Assembly: GCF_002083135.2 (NCBI RefSeq)
Contig: NZ_NBTM02000001.1
Coordinates: 124,001-188,000, forward strand
From: Aerococcus viridans
GTDB lineage: Bacteria > Bacillota > Bacilli > Lactobacillales > Aerococcaceae
DNA: 64,000 nt
Direction of reading: 5' to 3'
Shown: positions 62,660 to 64,000 of the stretch, piece by piece
Layout: each line of letters opens with the position of its first letter
How positions within the stretch are numbered: the first letter of the stretch is position 1
Notes under the pieces: model-generated
Databases searched by the model: none
Told to the model about the DNA's origin: nothing
What the model saw: the letters and a program-made list of their open reading frames with translations, nothing else
Translations under genes and position numbers: made by a program

Positions 62660-64000
62660 TTAATCTATCCGCTTCAATTCCTGAAGTTTTACCGTCTGCA
62701 TGTTTAGAGCATCCGGCATCACATCAGCAATTTGGTCAGCATAGGCTGCCTTTTCTAACCGCTTATCCAGTGAGATAAAGATAGCATCTTGGCTACCCGA
62801 CGCGGCCATCCGGCCAAAGATTTGCGTTAGATTCATTAACATATCTGGTAAGGCCACATCATCAAAATAGTTATCGCCAAGTGATTTTAGATAATCTTGC
62901 TTGGCCAATTCATCCGGCGTATCTGGCGCTGAGAACGGCAGTCTGGTTAGAACAAAGGCGTCCGTTTTGGCATTGAGATGGACCCCTTCTTGGAAGCTAG
63001 CCACTGCGAATAAGATGGCCCGTGAACTCTCTTCATACTGACGGGCTAACCGGTCTAGATTGCGTTGATTATTTTGGACAATCAGGTTGCCATAGTCAGA
63101 CCGTGTCATCCGCTGCTTCATTTCAAATTGCGCTGCCCGCATCAAAGACCGAGACTGGAAAAAGACTTGGATTTTCCGCATGGCTTTTCGATTGGTCCAT
63201 AGGGTTTCCACCAAATCAGCAATCACCATAGCAGCCTGGTCCTCATTGTATTTGTCGATAGAGAGAAAGTCTTTCAGGTAATAGCCACGAACTTGATGGT
63301 CCCGCCCTTGGACTAATTGCTGGGTGTAGGAATCTTCCATGAAAGAATACCATGCAAAGTCCTCTATACCAAATAATGACTGGATCATATTTTTAGACCG
63401 GACGATTTCAAGTGACGCCGATACCAATAACATTTGGCTTGGAATTGCTTGGAAAATAGCCGCTAAATGAGACTGACTCGTGTACAATTTGCGTGCAATG
63501 GTCACTTGGACATTGTGTTTGCCGAAGTTGACTTGTAAGTCCGCGTAATAATTTTTACTGGAATTAGTTGTTTCTAGCCAAATTTGAATTGCGTGATCGT
63601 ACTGGTTTAGCTGTCCAAGTATTTGCTGGTAGGCCCGCTTGTTCAAGATTTCCATTTGATATAGCTGTTTCGCAATGACCTTCAATGGTGACACCATCTT
63701 AGACATGGCTGTAACTGCCTTTTGGGCCGATTCACGCCAATTGGCTACTAGATAATAGTCATGGGCAATATAATAGGATTTTTGCGCCGTATGCCGTTGG
63801 TAGTAAGACTTGGTTTGGAATTTATCCGAAATTTGATCGATAAACCGGTCTAAATTGCCCCAGGCTTCCTGTAAATTTTTCTCCACATGGTAGAGTTTGT
63901 CGACTGCCTGAATTTTCACATTGTTGGTGACTACCTTATCCATCAACCGGTGCACCGTTCGTTCCATCGCCGTTAAAGTTTCCTCCACCTCTTTCGATCG
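62660..64000 (-). CDS. dinG: DinG-family helicase, C-terminal part
   Basis: The frame is open to the window edge, so only the last ~447 residues are seen. They hold the second helicase domain: SQMLLVSASLEIVRSKNMIQ, LFAVASFQEGVHLNAKTDA (SFxEG motif), LTRLPFSAPDTPDEL and motif VI TQIFGRMAASGS, where the usual second Arg is Ala. The neighbours ypmB-aspB support the dinG call. The N-terminal exonuclease/Walker A half lies outside. Confidence 0.85.
   Translation of the reverse strand, partial: RSKEVEETLTAMERTVHRLMDKVVTNNVKIQAVDKLYHVEKNLQEAWGNLDRFIDQISDKFQTKSYYQRHTAQKSYYIAHDYYLVANWRESAQKAVTAMSKMVSPLKVIAKQLYQMEILNKRAYQQILGQLNQYDHAIQIWLETTNSSKNYYADLQVNFGKHNVQVTIARKLYTSQSHLAAIFQAIPSQMLLVSASLEIVRSKNMIQSLFGIEDFAWYSFMEDSYTQQLVQGRDHQVRGYYLKDFLSIDKYNEDQAAMVIADLVETLWTNRKAMRKIQVFFQSRSLMRAAQFEMKQRMTRSDYGNLIVQNNQRNLDRLARQYEESSRAILFAVASFQEGVHLNAKTDAFVLTRLPFSAPDTPDELAKQDYLKSLGDNYFDDVALPDMLMNLTQIFGRMAASGSQDAIFISLDKRLEKAAYADQIADVMPDALNMQTVKLQELKRID

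Overview
The window is a low-GC Firmicutes chromosome. It carries most of a siphovirus-type prophage (about 1-36,340, left end outside the window), followed by host housekeeping genes. Gene families, ribosomal leaders, a T-box, CCA-less tRNAs and the gene order dinG-ypmB(tseB)-aspB-dnaD-nth all point to Lactobacillales. The 16S variable regions look to me like Aerococcus (viridans/urinaeequi group). That genus call is from memory and should be tested by aligning 48,608-50,159.

Prophage, from its right (integrase) end leftwards. A tyrosine integrase (35,187-36,299) abuts the 3' end of rpmA, where a 16-bp palindrome and TGCCCC repeats mark the probable attachment region. Inward lies a rightward lysogeny block: a short CI-like repressor, an ImmA-type protease, a lipoprotein, a small beta-type protein and an AbiF-family abortive-infection gene preceded by its own promoter and a terminator-ended structured RNA. 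A 280-bp switch region with face-to-face promoters and repeated TGGAAAA operators separates this from the leftward Cro-like gene and early genes. The early/replication block (31.8-18 kb, minus strand) contains many small proteins, a VRR-NUC nuclease, an SNF2-like helicase, a Cas4-like nuclease fused to a Sak4-like ATPase, a DUF669 protein, a family-B DNA polymerase, a DUF1599 protein, a glutaredoxin and a primase/SF3 helicase. An intergenic repeat array near 17.5-18.0 kb is the best origin candidate. Four plus-strand elements interrupt this block and look like independently expressed cargo: a 275-aa two-winged-helix-like protein, a DUF2513 gene, a zinc-ribbon gene with a structured leader, and a very short candidate sRNA. 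The late operon (minus strand, 17.5 to 0.6 kb) runs late regulator, terminator, HNH, terminase, portal, ClpP-like protease, HK97-fold capsid, connectors, major tail protein, frameshifted tail chaperones, tape measure, Dit and a tail endopeptidase with an M23 domain. It ends at a bidirectional terminator facing an unrelated plus-strand gene cut by the window edge. No lysis genes are visible.

Host part. rplU-prp-rpmA has an L21 leader. Next come a T-box-controlled amino-acid ABC transporter, mreC-mreD, and an intact 1,554-bp ISL3-family element with 8-bp target duplication. An rRNA operon (16S-23S-5S, minus strand) reads into a 23-tRNA cluster that contains an internal duplication, and is driven by five regularly spaced promoters. 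Beyond it lie pgi, an S1-domain protein, a cyclophilin, a DUF212 protein, ferredoxin-NADP reductase, a YutD/YutF-like cluster, a YunD-like phosphoesterase, a MarR regulator, nth, dnaD, aspB, tseB-like and the 3' part of dinG.

The features most worth checking are the AbiF-RNA pair, the nuclease-Sak4 fusion with a retained internal ribosome-binding site, the portal gene whose best start is AUA, an in-frame TAA in the DUF1599 gene, the symmetrical lysogeny switch, and the plus-strand cargo genes.
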